Below, one piece after another: positions 8,201 through 16,475 of a stretch of 64,000 bases of DNA. The stretch comes from Qipengyuania vulgaris. Lineage in GTDB: Bacteria; Pseudomonadota; Alphaproteobacteria; Sphingomonadales; Sphingomonadaceae. The notes beneath the pieces are model-generated. The model was not told the DNA's origin. It saw only the letters and a program-made list of their open reading frames with translations, and did not search any database. Position 1 is the first letter of the stretch. Each line of letters begins with the position of its first letter. The stretch lies in the NCBI RefSeq assembly GCF_009827325.1, contig NZ_WTYC01000002.1:124001-188000 (forward strand). The letters run 5' to 3'. The position numbers and the translations under genes were made by a program.

Positions 8201-8233
8201 GAAAAAGGCCGCCGAAGCGAACTCCGGCGGCCC
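8201..8233 (-). terminator. Intrinsic terminator of tsf
   Basis: Stem arms 8207-8214 (GGCCGCCG) and 8225-8232 (CGGCGGCC). On the minus-strand transcript the hairpin is followed by a run of five U (AAAAA at 8202-8206 on the plus strand). It lies 24 bases after the tsf stop, so the rpsB-tsf transcript ends here and does not reach pyrH. Confidence 0.85.
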
Positions 8234-8256
8234 AATTCTGTAGCAAGCGCTTTCGC

Positions 8257-9183
8257 TTAACCGCCGACGGCAGCGGCGACTTCTGCTGCGAAGTCGCTTT
8301 CTTCCTTCTCGATGCCTTCGCCGAGCTGGAAGCGGACATAGTCCACCAGTTCGACCTTGGCGCCGATGTCCTTGCCGGCCTGCTCGACGACCTGCGAGAT
8401 CGGGGTCTTGTTGTCGATCACGTAGATCTGGCTGAGCAGCGCGTTTTCCTTGGCATATTTGCCGATCGCGCCTTCGACCATCTTTTCCTGGACGTTTTCG
8501 GGTTTGCCGCTTTCGGCAGCCTTTTCCTGCGCGATGGCGCGTTCACGCGCGATCACTTCGGCGTCGAGGCCGTCTGCGGTCAGCGCCTGCGGGAAAGCGG
8601 CGGCGATGTGCATGCCGAGCTTCTTGCCGAGGTCTTCCAGCTTGGCCTTGTCGCCTTCGCTTTCGAGAGCCACGAGGACGCCGATCTTGCCGAGGTCGGG
8701 GGCAACCGCATTGTGCATGTAGGGCACGATCACGCCGTTGGTGACCGAAACGGTCTTCATACGGCGGATCTGCTGGTTCTCACCGATCGTGGCGACATTG
8801 TCGGTCAGCTTTTCGGCAACCGAACCGCCATCGGGATAGCCCGCAGCCTTGAGCGTATCGACATCGTCACCATCGGTGCCGAGCGCGACCTGCGTGGTCT
8901 TGCGGACGAAATCCTGGAACTTGTCGTTCTTGGCGACGAAGTCGGTTTCCGAGTTCACTTCGACCGCAACGCCCTTGGTGCCTTCGACGGCGATGCCGAC
9001 GAGACCTTCGGCCGCGGTACGGCTCGACTTCTTCTGGGCGGTGGCGAGGCCCTTGGCGCGCAATGCGTCGACCGCAGCTTCGATATCGCCATCGGCGGCT
9101 TCGAGCGCCTTCTTGGCGTCCATCATGCCCGCGCCGGTCTTTTCGCGCAGGGCTTTCACGTCAGCGGCAGTGAATGCAGCCAT
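8257..9183 (-). CDS. tsf: Elongation factor Ts
   Basis: 308 residues from the ATG at 9183, the normal length for EF-Ts, the nucleotide exchange factor of EF-Tu. The N terminus [20 protein letters not shown] carries the UBA-like domain with the conserved [17 protein letters not shown] block. It is followed by the core segment [15 protein letters not shown] that contacts EF-Tu and by the C-terminal dimerisation module. It lies 115 bases after rpsB on the same strand, the normal order. The usual next gene, pyrH, is displaced to 723. A strong terminator follows. Confidence 0.97.
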   Translation of the reverse strand: MAAFTAADVKALREKTGAGMMDAKKALEAADGDIEAAVDALRAKGLATAQKKSSRTAAEGLVGIAVEGTKGVAVEVNSETDFVAKNDKFQDFVRKTTQVALGTDGDDVDTLKAAGYPDGGSVAEKLTDNVATIGENQQIRRMKTVSVTNGVIVPYMHNAVAPDLGKIGVLVALESEGDKAKLEDLGKKLGMHIAAAFPQALTADGLDAEVIARERAIAQEKAAESGKPENVQEKMVEGAIGKYAKENALLSQIYVIDNKTPISQVVEQAGKDIGAKVELVDYVRFQLGEGIEKEESDFAAEVAAAVGG

Positions 9184-9215
9184 GATAAATTCCTTTTCGA
9201 TTCTATGTGCGGGCA

Positions 9216-9242
9216 CCGGGCCTGCTGTGATCAGCGGCCCGG
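9216..9242 (-). promoter_or_regulatory. Hairpin between rpsB and tsf
   Basis: CCGGGCC (9216-9222) pairs with GGCCCGG (9236-9242), with further pairing of GCTG and CAGC inside. There is no U tract. It could tune the ratio of S2 to EF-Ts by partial termination or by RNA processing; that is inference only. Confidence 0.4.
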
Positions 9243-9298
9243 CGCGTACTCCGCTTGTATGACGGGAGCATGGCGCTCCCGCCTTACGAGGATTGGCT

Positions 9299-10048
9299 TC
9301 AGGCCGCCGCTTCTTCCGGCGGATTCTCCATCGCGCCGACATCGCGTCCGCTGTCGGTCACGCCTTCGCCCTTGCCCGAACGGGCCGCATTGGCAACCGC
9401 ATCGCAATAGAGCTTGATGGCGCGGGCCGCATCGTCATTGCCCGGGATCGGGAAGGCGATGCCGCTCGGATCGACATTGGTGTCGAGTACGGCGACAACG
9501 GGAATGCCAAGCACGTTGGCTTCCTTGATGGCGAGATCTTCCTTGTTGGCGTCGATCACGAACATCACGTCCGGAATGCCGCCCATGTCGCGGATGCCGC
9601 CAAGCGAAAGTTCCAGCTTGTCACGCTCGCGCGTCAGCTGGAGGATTTCCTTCTTGGTCAGGCCCGACATTTCGCCGCCAAGCTGCTCGTCGAGCGTCTT
9701 GAGACGCTTGATCGACTGCGAGATCGTCTTCCAGTTGGTGAGCATGCCGCCCAACCAGCGGTGGTTGACGAAGTGCTGGCCCGAAGCGAGTGCCGCTTCG
9801 CGGATACCGTCCTGCGCCTGGCGCTTGGTGCCGACGAACAGCACCTTGCCGCCCGAACGCGCGGTCTGGCTGATGAAGTCGAGTGCGCGCGCGAAAAGCG
9901 GCACGGACTGCGACAGGTCGATGATGTGGATGCCGTTACGCGCGCCGAAGATATACGGCTTCATGCGCGGGTTCCAGCGGTGGGTCTGGTGGCCGAAGTG
10001 TGCGCCGGCCTCGATCAGTTGCTGCATGGTGACGGTAGGGGCCGCCAT
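9299..10048 (-). CDS. rpsB: 30S ribosomal protein S2
   Basis: 249 residues from the ATG at 10048, which has AAGGAA six bases upstream; an ATG two codons earlier is too close to that site. Typical S2 sequence: [20 protein letters not shown], then [20 protein letters not shown], then [23 protein letters not shown] and [18 protein letters not shown]. It ends with a short acidic tail (ENPPEEAAA). First gene of the rpsB-tsf operon. Its promoter should lie in 10049-10270. Confidence 0.98.
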   Translation of the reverse strand: MAAPTVTMQQLIEAGAHFGHQTHRWNPRMKPYIFGARNGIHIIDLSQSVPLFARALDFISQTARSGGKVLFVGTKRQAQDGIREAALASGQHFVNHRWLGGMLTNWKTISQSIKRLKTLDEQLGGEMSGLTKKEILQLTRERDKLELSLGGIRDMGGIPDVMFVIDANKEDLAIKEANVLGIPVVAVLDTNVDPSGIAFPIPGNDDAARAIKLYCDAVANAARSGKGEGVTDSGRDVGAMENPPEEAAA

Positions 10049-10273
10049 GGTCATTTCCTTTCCGGTTGTACCTCTGGAAGGCTGGAACCCGAGGATAGCG
10101 GAGCTTCCCGCGATCGGGCACCGGTATGAGCGCCTTCCATGTGGATTTGCCCGCCGTTCGAAAGGGCCCGAATTGGCCGATTCAATGGCGAACGCCGCGC
10201 GCATAGCGGGCTTCGCCGGACAAATCCAGACTCAATTCATCGCGAAAAAGGGGAATCCGGGCGCGAAAAACGC

Positions 10274-10302
10274 TTGACAGGTGAGAACAAAAAGAGAACA
10301 CT
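10274..10302 (+). promoter_or_regulatory. Promoter with LexA (SOS) box
   Basis: A -35 TTGACA at 10274-10279 is followed after 17 bases by AACACT at 10297-10302 as a weak -10. Between them GAAC-N7-GAAC lies at 10285-10299, which on the other strand is GTTC-N7-GTTC, the LexA operator of alphaproteobacteria. The operator sits between -35 and -10, the classic position for repression. The first gene downstream is the small membrane protein at 10407. This predicts induction by DNA damage. Confidence 0.7.
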
Positions 10303-10406
10303 GTTCCCATCGCCGGAACCTCCGGCGGCATTCCGGGGTTTTCCCGTAAATTTACCCCGGCTGTCAACAGCCTTGTGCACAGGCAGCCGGGCAGGAGATG
10401 ACCGAT

Positions 10407-10649
10407 ATGTTCGCGATTGTTCTCATTGCCGCCCTCGCCCTCGCCAGCATGGCGACGGTCCTCGTGCTCGCCGATAGCGGACTGCGCTGGTGGTCCGCCT
10501 TCGGCCTGCTGAGGCAGCGGATGAAGACCGGTTATGCGACTGCCGGTAGCGGACTGCGACCCGCGACCGTCGGCAGCAGCGCCGCCGCTTTCGAGCGCCA
10601 GCAGCGGACCTACCCCGTCATTCGGCAACCGGCACAGCGCGCCGCTTGA
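10407..10649 (+). CDS. Small membrane protein, probable SOS-regulated cell-division inhibitor candidate
   Basis: 80 residues. ATG at 10407 has GGAG nine bases upstream; the ATG at 10398 is too close to it. MFAIVLIAALALASMATVLV is a single transmembrane helix followed by LADSGLRWWSAFGLLRQRMK, an amphipathic aromatic-basic stretch, then a polar Ala/Arg tail. The gene stands alone under a promoter with a LexA box. By analogy with SidA of Caulobacter, a small inner-membrane SOS protein that blocks division, it may be a division inhibitor. That is inference from context and topology, not sequence identity. Its 3' end overlaps the convergent pssA gene by 32 bases. Confidence 0.6.
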   Translation: MFAIVLIAALALASMATVLVLADSGLRWWSAFGLLRQRMKTGYATAGSGLRPATVGSSAAAFERQQRTYPVIRQPAQRAA

Positions 10650-11460
10650 CCCGCGAATAACGCAAATGCGTAAATGGCAGCATTGCCAGATAGCCGATAC
10701 CGATTGCGCTGAGCGTCCACCAGGGTTCGACCAGTAGCGCCGCGAACAACAGCCCCGCGAATGCCAGAACCCACAGGCGGATGCCCTTGCGCGGCCGCAA
10801 GGATGTCCAGCTCGGCGTCGCCATGTTGGAAATCATCAGCAACGCGGTCGCCACCAGCCAAGGGGCGACGAAGACCGGCTCGCGGAAGACGTCGAGGCCT
10901 GTCGCCGACCAAAGATAGAACGGCATGAAGGCAAGGCCTGCTCCCATCGGTGCGGGAACTCCGGTCAGGAAGCCCAGCGACTTGTGGGGCTGTTCTTCCA
11001 TGTCGATCTGCGCGTTGAACCGGGCCAGCCGCAGCGCGCAGCAGATCGCCAGCGCCAGCGCGGCGAACCAGCCCCAACTAGGCTCCGCCGAAAGCGACCA
11101 CAGATAGATAATAATGGCCGGCGCGGTGCCGAAACTTAGCGAATCGGCAAGGCTGTCCAGTTCCGCGCCAAAACGCGATTGTGCCTTGAGCAGCCGCGCG
11201 ATGCGGCCGTCCATCCCGTCGAGTATCCCTGCAACGATGATCGCCACCGCCGCGGCCGCCCACTGCTCCGAAATGGCGAAACGGATGCCCGTCAGGCCCG
11301 AACACAGCGCCGCAGCAGTAATCGCATTGGGCGCCATCGCGCGCAGGCTGAGCCCGCGGGACTTGCCCATCATGGGTTTCTCGTCTTCGGCGGACTTGGG
11401 GCCAAGACGGGCACGTTCTTCCGGTTCGCGCCGCGGTTCGGGATCTGTCAGCAAGCTCAT
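10618..11460 (-). CDS. pssA: CDP-diacylglycerol-serine O-phosphatidyltransferase
   Basis: 280-residue inner-membrane enzyme that makes phosphatidylserine from CDP-diacylglycerol and serine, the first step towards phosphatidylethanolamine. The CDP-alcohol phosphotransferase signature D-G-x2-A-R-x8-G-x3-D-x3-D is complete (DGRIARLLKAQSRFGAELDS, then LAD). Several hydrophobic helices follow. It overlaps psd by four bases (11457-11460) and is read after it, so the two successive enzymes of PE synthesis form an operon. The 30-residue polar N-terminal extension is longer than in short PssA forms. Confidence 0.93.
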   Translation of the reverse strand: MSLLTDPEPRREPEERARLGPKSAEDEKPMMGKSRGLSLRAMAPNAITAAALCSGLTGIRFAISEQWAAAAVAIIVAGILDGMDGRIARLLKAQSRFGAELDSLADSLSFGTAPAIIIYLWSLSAEPSWGWFAALALAICCALRLARFNAQIDMEEQPHKSLGFLTGVPAPMGAGLAFMPFYLWSATGLDVFREPVFVAPWLVATALLMISNMATPSWTSLRPRKGIRLWVLAFAGLLFAALLVEPWWTLSAIGIGYLAMLPFTHLRYSRVKRRAVPVAE

Positions 11461-12206
11461 TGTGCGACTCCTTCGAGCAGCGGCTGGCTGCCCACTGCTG
11501 CGATCACGGTTTCTCCCGCGACCACTCTTTGCCCGACCATGACGTACGAGCCGGTGCCGGCGGGCAGGTAGATATCGACCCGGCTGCCGAACCGGATCAT
11601 CCCCACCCTCTGGCCAACACCTAGCGTATCCCCGGGTTTTACGAAGGAAACGATCCGGCGCGCAACAAAGCCGGCTATCTGCGTGAACCCGACCTTCAGC
11701 CCATCGGCGCGTTCGATCAGGATATGCTGGCGTTCGTTGTCCTCACTCGCCTTGTCGAGGTCGGAGTTGAAGAACTTGCCGGGAACATAGACGACCCTGC
11801 GCACCACGCCCCCGATCGGTGTGCGATTGATGTGCACATCGAGCAGCGACAGGAAGATCGAAACGCGCGTCACCGGTTCAGTGGCAAGTCCGGCGACGCC
11901 GCTGCCGTCATCGACGGTCAATTCGCGCGGCGGCTCGACCTGTTTGATCTGAATCACCTTGCCGTCGGCCGGCGAGACGATGAAACGCTCGTCCTGCGGC
12001 ACGACGCGTTCGGGGTCGCGAAAGAATGCAAAGATGCCGAGGGACAGGAATGCCACCGGCCAGGCCAGTGTTTCCCAGGCCAACCATGCCAGAACTAGCG
12101 AAATCCCAAGCGCTGCGAGACCGAACTTTCGCCCTTCCGGATGTATCCGCGGGAGGCTGGAAGGCACTTCCCCGCGTCCCTGATTGTCCTGTAGGTCTCC
12201 TGCCAT
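11457..12206 (-). CDS. psd: Phosphatidylserine decarboxylase (short proenzyme form)
   Basis: 249-residue proenzyme that decarboxylates phosphatidylserine to phosphatidylethanolamine at the inner membrane. An N-terminal membrane segment lies at about residues 28-62. It has the conserved FFRDPERVVP and SPADGKV blocks, the LDVHINRTPIGG histidine segment, and the autocleavage site GS in MIRFGSRVDIYLP, where the serine becomes the pyruvoyl group. The short length and RFGSR site fit the bacterial short-form (archaeal/alpha type) Psd. It is the first gene of the psd-pssA operon and diverges from the PAP2 gene at 12307. Confidence 0.94.
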   Translation of the reverse strand: MAGDLQDNQGRGEVPSSLPRIHPEGRKFGLAALGISLVLAWLAWETLAWPVAFLSLGIFAFFRDPERVVPQDERFIVSPADGKVIQIKQVEPPRELTVDDGSGVAGLATEPVTRVSIFLSLLDVHINRTPIGGVVRRVVYVPGKFFNSDLDKASEDNERQHILIERADGLKVGFTQIAGFVARRIVSFVKPGDTLGVGQRVGMIRFGSRVDIYLPAGTGSYVMVGQRVVAGETVIAAVGSQPLLEGVAQ

Positions 12207-12306
12207 AGACGTCCACTACGCGGGGAACGTCGCTCTCACAAGCTTGCGGCACGCAATATTCGACCGGTTAGAATTTCCTTCACCAAAGCATGGTAAACAC
12301 TGGGTT

Positions 12307-13383
12307 ATGAAACAGCTGGCTGAGATCACGCGCCGTTGGTGGGGCGAAGTTCCGATCTACCTGTACGCACTCGGTTGCGGCGGGGTCGTCCTGTACCTGT
12401 GGTCCCGTTTCGATATTCCCTACGAGGGAGCCGGCTCCACCACCAGTTTCCAGATCATCTACACCGTGGCGATCGCGTGGTTCTTCTTCGATATCATCTA
12501 CCGATTGATCCGCGAAAGGCCCGCCCGGCCGCTGGCGTGGGCGAAAAAAAGGTACCTAAGCGCCGGCTCGCTGGCCGCCGTGATCGCCAGCGCCCCGGCC
12601 TTGGCCATGTGCGCAATCCTGATCCCCGTCTTTTCGAGCCTCAAGGCGATGATCCCCCTGTTCACCCCATTCGATTGGGACGTCACGTTCATAGCGTGGG
12701 AACGCACCCTTTTGTTCGGGAACGATGCCTGGCAGGTAATGCAGCCGATTCTCGGCTATCCCCTGATCACCGCCGCAATCGCGGTCTTCTATCACCTATG
12801 GGTATTATTGCTTTATCTGGGCGTAACCGTCGTAGCGCTTTCGGGCTCCGTCAATGATGACCTGCGGCGCCGCTTCTTTCTGAGCTACGCGCTCGCGTGG
12901 TCCCTTGTCGGCGGCCTGCTTGCGACCATGCTGGCCTCGGTCGGCCCGGTATTTGCCGAACCGATCTTGGCAATTCCCGATTTCGCGGCGCAAATGGAAT
13001 ATCTGCACTGGGCCAACCAGCAGGTGCCTGTGATGACCATACCGGTTCAGGACACGCTGCTCGAGAGCTATAATACCAACGACAATGGTCTTGGGAGAGG
13101 CATCAGCGCCATGCCCTCGATGCATGTTGCGGTTTGCGTGCTGTTCTGGCTGACGGCCCGCGAAGTGTCTAAAACGGCAGGTCGTATCTTCTTCTGGTTC
13201 ATGGTGCTGATCTGGATAGGTTCGGTGCACCTCGCCTATCACTATGCGCTGGACGGTCTGGTTTCGCTCGCCGCGATCTGGGGGATCTGGAAGCTCGCTC
13301 CGCAGGTCTTCAAGGCATGGGACGCGCTGCCACTGCCCTGGTCTCAGCCAGCCCTTCGGACGAACACGGTTCCGGCCGAATAG
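12307..13383 (+). CDS. PAP2-superfamily membrane phosphatase/transferase, Aur1/Ipt1-like
   Basis: 358 residues from the ATG at 12307. Six or so transmembrane helices. The PAP2 active-site motifs are present: AMPSMHVAV (C2 motif with the general-acid His) and SVHLAYHYALDGLVSL (C3 motif with nucleophilic His and Asp). The arrangement matches the PAP2_3 (inositolphosphotransferase Aur1/Ipt1) subfamily, whose eukaryotic members move phosphoinositol onto ceramide. Sphingomonadales make sphingolipids, so a role in sphingolipid head-group or undecaprenyl/phospholipid turnover is possible. That is inference. It diverges from psd and overlaps the convergent FabH-like gene by 40 bases. Confidence 0.8.
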   Translation: MKQLAEITRRWWGEVPIYLYALGCGGVVLYLWSRFDIPYEGAGSTTSFQIIYTVAIAWFFFDIIYRLIRERPARPLAWAKKRYLSAGSLAAVIASAPALAMCAILIPVFSSLKAMIPLFTPFDWDVTFIAWERTLLFGNDAWQVMQPILGYPLITAAIAVFYHLWVLLLYLGVTVVALSGSVNDDLRRRFFLSYALAWSLVGGLLATMLASVGPVFAEPILAIPDFAAQMEYLHWANQQVPVMTIPVQDTLLESYNTNDNGLGRGISAMPSMHVAVCVLFWLTAREVSKTAGRIFFWFMVLIWIGSVHLAYHYALDGLVSLAAIWGIWKLAPQVFKAWDALPLPWSQPALRTNTVPAE

Positions 13384-14486
13384 CCGGCCCCGAAACTGCA
13401 GATCAGGCCGGTATCGCCTTCGGCAAGATCTTCGCTGTGCAAGTGGAAGGCGATGATCGAGCCCGCGCTCGACGTGTTGCCATAGGTATCCAGCACGGTA
13501 GGGCTTTCGTCCTCGCTCGCTTCATGACCCAGAACCCGATGCGCGATTAGACGGTTCATGCCGGTATTCGCCTGATGCAGCCACAAGCGGCGCAAACCTG
13601 CAGGATCGATCTCGAGCCGCGCCGCTTCGTCGACGATCATCTGGGCGACCATCGGCACGACTTCCTTGAACACCTTGCGGCCTTCCTGAACGAACAGCTT
13701 GTCCGGTCCGCCTGCTTCATCGGGATAAGCGCGATTGAGGAAGCCGAAATTGTTGCGGATGTTGTTGGAGAAAACCGTTTTCAGTTTCGTCCCCAGGATG
13801 TCCCAATGCTCTTTCGGAGCTATCCCGGAATCCTCGACTAGGACGGCGGTTGCCACGTCTCCGAAGATGAAATGGCTGTCGCGGTCGCGCCAGTTCAGGT
13901 GGCCGCTGGTGATTTCCGGGCTGACGACAAGCACGCTCTTCGCATTTCCCGCACGGATGTAATCGGCCGCCGTCTGGATGCCGAACGTGGCCGATGAGCA
14001 GGCGACATTCATGTCGAAACCGAAGCCATCGATGCCCAGCTCCTGCTGGATTTCGATCGCCATCGCGGGATAGGGCCGCTCCATATTCGATGCCGCACAT
14101 AGGACAGCATCGACATCTTCGGCCTTCCGCCCTGCCCGCTCCAGCGCCTGACGCGCGGCCTTCACGCCGATTTCCGCGAGGATCGAAAGTTCGTCATTGG
14201 ATCGCTGCGGCCAGCGCGGCGCCATGATTTCCGGGTCGAGCACAGGCACTTTCGCCATCACGTGGCGGGCCTTGATCCCGCTGGCCTTTTCGATGAACTC
14301 GACCGAGCTCTCGGTCAGCGGCTCGATCTCGCCAGTAGCGATCGCTTCGGCATTCGCCTCGTTGTGCCGCCGCACGTATTCGTTGAAACTGGCGACCAGT
14401 TCCTCGTTCGAGATGCTGTCTTCGGGTGTGAACAGCCCCGTCGCGGAAATGACGGGGCGGCCGGTCAATCGGGCAATATCGGTCAT
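13344..14486 (-). CDS. Beta-ketoacyl-ACP synthase III, long form
   Basis: 380 residues, longer than classic FabH (about 320). Catalytic triad visible: Cys in MNVACSSATFG, His in LWLHQANTGMNRLI, Asn in YGNTSSAGS. The family condenses an acyl-CoA starter with malonyl-ACP to begin fatty acid synthesis. The N-terminal insertion (EYVRRHNEANAEAIATGEIE) is typical of the long FabH2-like forms. It sits beside the lipid genes pssA, psd and the PAP2 enzyme. Start at 14486, ATG. The genomic island begins 65 bases upstream of its start codon. Confidence 0.9.
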   Translation of the reverse strand: MTDIARLTGRPVISATGLFTPEDSISNEELVASFNEYVRRHNEANAEAIATGEIEPLTESSVEFIEKASGIKARHVMAKVPVLDPEIMAPRWPQRSNDELSILAEIGVKAARQALERAGRKAEDVDAVLCAASNMERPYPAMAIEIQQELGIDGFGFDMNVACSSATFGIQTAADYIRAGNAKSVLVVSPEITSGHLNWRDRDSHFIFGDVATAVLVEDSGIAPKEHWDILGTKLKTVFSNNIRNNFGFLNRAYPDEAGGPDKLFVQEGRKVFKEVVPMVAQMIVDEAARLEIDPAGLRRLWLHQANTGMNRLIAHRVLGHEASEDESPTVLDTYGNTSSAGSIIAFHLHSEDLAEGDTGLICSFGAGYSAGTVFVRRAG

Positions 14487-14550
14487 CGGATTTGCCTAGT
14501 CTCACGCTTGGCGAACGGCAAGTGAGAGCGTAGCGATCATGAAAAGTGGG

Positions 14551-14573
14551 TGGTGGCAGGGCTTGAATCGAAC
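14551..14573 (-). other. Distal attachment site: remnant of a tRNA 3' end
   Basis: TGGTGGCAGGGCTTGAATCG then AAC. On the minus strand this reads as a T-loop (TTCGATT) plus acceptor strand ending CCA, with no matching 5' tRNA half. It aligns to the tRNA-Tyr 3' end at 36651-36674 with one gap and two mismatches. It is the expected left att duplicate of an old integration, drifted because it is not needed for tRNA function. Confidence 0.6.
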
Positions 14574-14625
14574 TTCGAAAATAACGTTTTGAAATCAATT
14601 TAGTACTCAGGGTCGGCGTAAACGC

Positions 14626-14646
14626 TCCCCCACACTCTCCCCCACA
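14626..14646. repeat. Tandem CCCCCACA motifs at the left island end
   Basis: CCCCCACA occurs at 14627-14634 and 14639-14646, 12 bases apart. The same kind of motif (TCCCCACAC) is repeated near the integrase at 36507 and 36518. They may be recombinase arm-type binding sites. Confidence 0.4.
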
Positions 14647-14957
14647 TTTTTGTTCATATAAGCCTTGTTCGATTCAGCTTTTCGGCAATCAAGCTGAATA
14701 TTCTGGGCTTTCGCGATGTACACACATGCGATTTTCGAGGTCGCTCTAGACCTACCGAACTCCACCTAAAGGCACTGCTCCCAGCCGTCGAGCACCTGGC
14801 TACAAGTTCGGCCTGAGAACTTAATTCAGCCCCCTCCCCAGTTCTTGGTATTGACATACTAAACTCACACTGACTCAACGAGTCCAATGAGAAGACATTG
14901 CGGACGAAATGTGATCGACAGGTGCAACCATTCCAGCACCTTGCTAGGTGTCGGATA

Positions 14958-15896
14958 ATGAAGACCGACCTTGATCATCTGCCCCCGCAAAAGCAGCGCG
15001 AGCTTGAGCGCGTGGTGCAGCTGGTGTTCGAAGAGTTCGAGGATGCCTTTGCGCTTGCAAAGCACGAGTGGAAGAAGGCCGGGCGCATACTCAAGGTCAT
15101 TCTTTATGGCAGCTATGCGCGCGGCACCTGGGTCGACGAGCCTCACACCGCGAAAGGCTATCGCTCGGATTATGACCTGCTCATTATCGTCAACGACAAG
15201 CGGCTGACCGACCGAGTGAAGTACTGGGCCAAGCTCGATGACCGGCTGATGCGCGAATATGGCGTCACCGGCACTCTCCAGACCCCGGTCAACTTCATCG
15301 TCCACACCCTGCAGGAGGTGAACGACGGGCTGGCGCATGGGCGGTATTTTTTTATGGACGTGAAGGATGACGGTGTCGCGCTTTACCAGTCCGATGACAC
15401 CGAGCTGCACACACCCAAGCCAAAAACGGCGACACAGGCGCTGGCCATGGCCCAGGAGTATTTCGAGGAATGGCTACCCAGCGCTCAAAGTTTCATGCGC
15501 GGATACGGCCACGCCCTTGACGATGGAGATCTGAAGAAGGCGGCGTTCGACCTGCACCAAGCTTGCGAGCGCCTATACCATACGGTCCTTTTAGTCTGCA
15601 CCTTCTACACGCCACACGTGCACAATCTGGGCTTTCTGCGCACCCAGGCCGAGCGCATTGATGCTCGGCTAACCTACGTATGGCCGCGCGACACACGCCG
15701 CGATCGAGCTCGCTTCGAGAAGCTCAGGGAAGCCTACGTCAAGGCTCGCTATTCCAAGCACTACCGCATCACCAAGGAAGAGCTGGAATGGCTCGGTGAG
15801 CAGGTCGAGGAGCTTGGCCGCGTCGTGCACGAAGTCTGCTCCGAGCGACTTGAAAAGCTGAGAGCCGATGCAAAAGCCAAGCCTGACAAGCGGTAG
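14958..15896 (+). CDS. Nucleotidyltransferase-HEPN fusion protein
   Basis: 312 residues from the ATG at 14958. The N-terminal half is a polymerase-beta-like minimal nucleotidyltransferase: VILYGSYARGTWVDE carries the GS motif and SDYDLLIIV the D-x-D metal ligands. The C-terminal half is all-helical and matches a HEPN domain: KKAAFDLHQACERLYHTVLL is the first helix, and EAYVKARYSKHYRI is the usual Y-x-x-ARYxxxY-like region. Separate MNT and HEPN proteins form toxin-antitoxin pairs in which MNT adenylylates the HEPN RNase; here both are in one chain. First gene of the defence half of the island. A TTGACA lies at 14851-14856 upstream. Confidence 0.8.
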   Translation: MKTDLDHLPPQKQRELERVVQLVFEEFEDAFALAKHEWKKAGRILKVILYGSYARGTWVDEPHTAKGYRSDYDLLIIVNDKRLTDRVKYWAKLDDRLMREYGVTGTLQTPVNFIVHTLQEVNDGLAHGRYFFMDVKDDGVALYQSDDTELHTPKPKTATQALAMAQEYFEEWLPSAQSFMRGYGHALDDGDLKKAAFDLHQACERLYHTVLLVCTFYTPHVHNLGFLRTQAERIDARLTYVWPRDTRRDRARFEKLREAYVKARYSKHYRITKEELEWLGEQVEELGRVVHEVCSERLEKLRADAKAKPDKR

Positions 15897-15910
15897 GCGA
15901 TGGAGCAAAT

Positions 15911-16426
15911 GTGCCGATTAGTGAGAATGCGGGGGCGAGCGCGGTGAAATCCCCCTTTGACGATCTACAAATCGATGCAGCGTTGGTCTGTGAATTTTTC
16001 GGGGTGTTCGGGCGGTTCGAGTACGCGATGAAGGCGACGATCTACTGCACTGGTGATCGATACGGAAATGCCCTTCCACATTGGCACGAGCTAAAGGACA
16101 GGCTTGGTCAGCCAATTTTGGACGTTGAGACAGATCGAGTTGCCAAGGCGATCGCCTACCTTCTTGAAGAGCCACCGAAGGTACAAATGTTTGTCCACGG
16201 TCGAGCGGAATTCATGGAGCGCGATCTGGATGGAGAAAACTCGGGCGTGAAAGCCATCGAGGCCGCAAAGCGAGTACGTAACAACCTCTTCCACGGCGGC
16301 AAGCACACCCCGCACTCTCCACCGGAACGCGATACACGCCTGATCCAAGCGTCGTTGGCAATCATTGAAGCATGCTTGTCTGTCGATGAAGCACTTAAGA
16401 CCGAATTTGAGCAGCAACTCATCTAA
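15911..16426 (+). CDS. Putative HEPN-family RNase-like protein
   Basis: 171 residues from a GTG at 15911, with GGAG five bases upstream and 14 bases after the MNT-HEPN gene, so probably co-transcribed. The sequence is largely helical, with KRVRNNLFHGGKH near residue 125. This is an R-x4-H motif, the catalytic signature of HEPN ribonucleases, in the typical (R)NxxxHG setting. The N-terminal part (FFGVFGRFEYAMKATIYCTG) resembles other stand-alone HEPN-like proteins of abortive-infection loci. No exact family is recalled. Likely an RNase effector; inference. Confidence 0.65.
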   Translation: MPISENAGASAVKSPFDDLQIDAALVCEFFGVFGRFEYAMKATIYCTGDRYGNALPHWHELKDRLGQPILDVETDRVAKAIAYLLEEPPKVQMFVHGRAEFMERDLDGENSGVKAIEAAKRVRNNLFHGGKHTPHSPPERDTRLIQASLAIIEACLSVDEALKTEFEQQLI

Positions 16427-16475
16427 CTGGCCATCGCGCTTCTTAAGTGCCGCATCTCAATAGATGTCACCGAGG

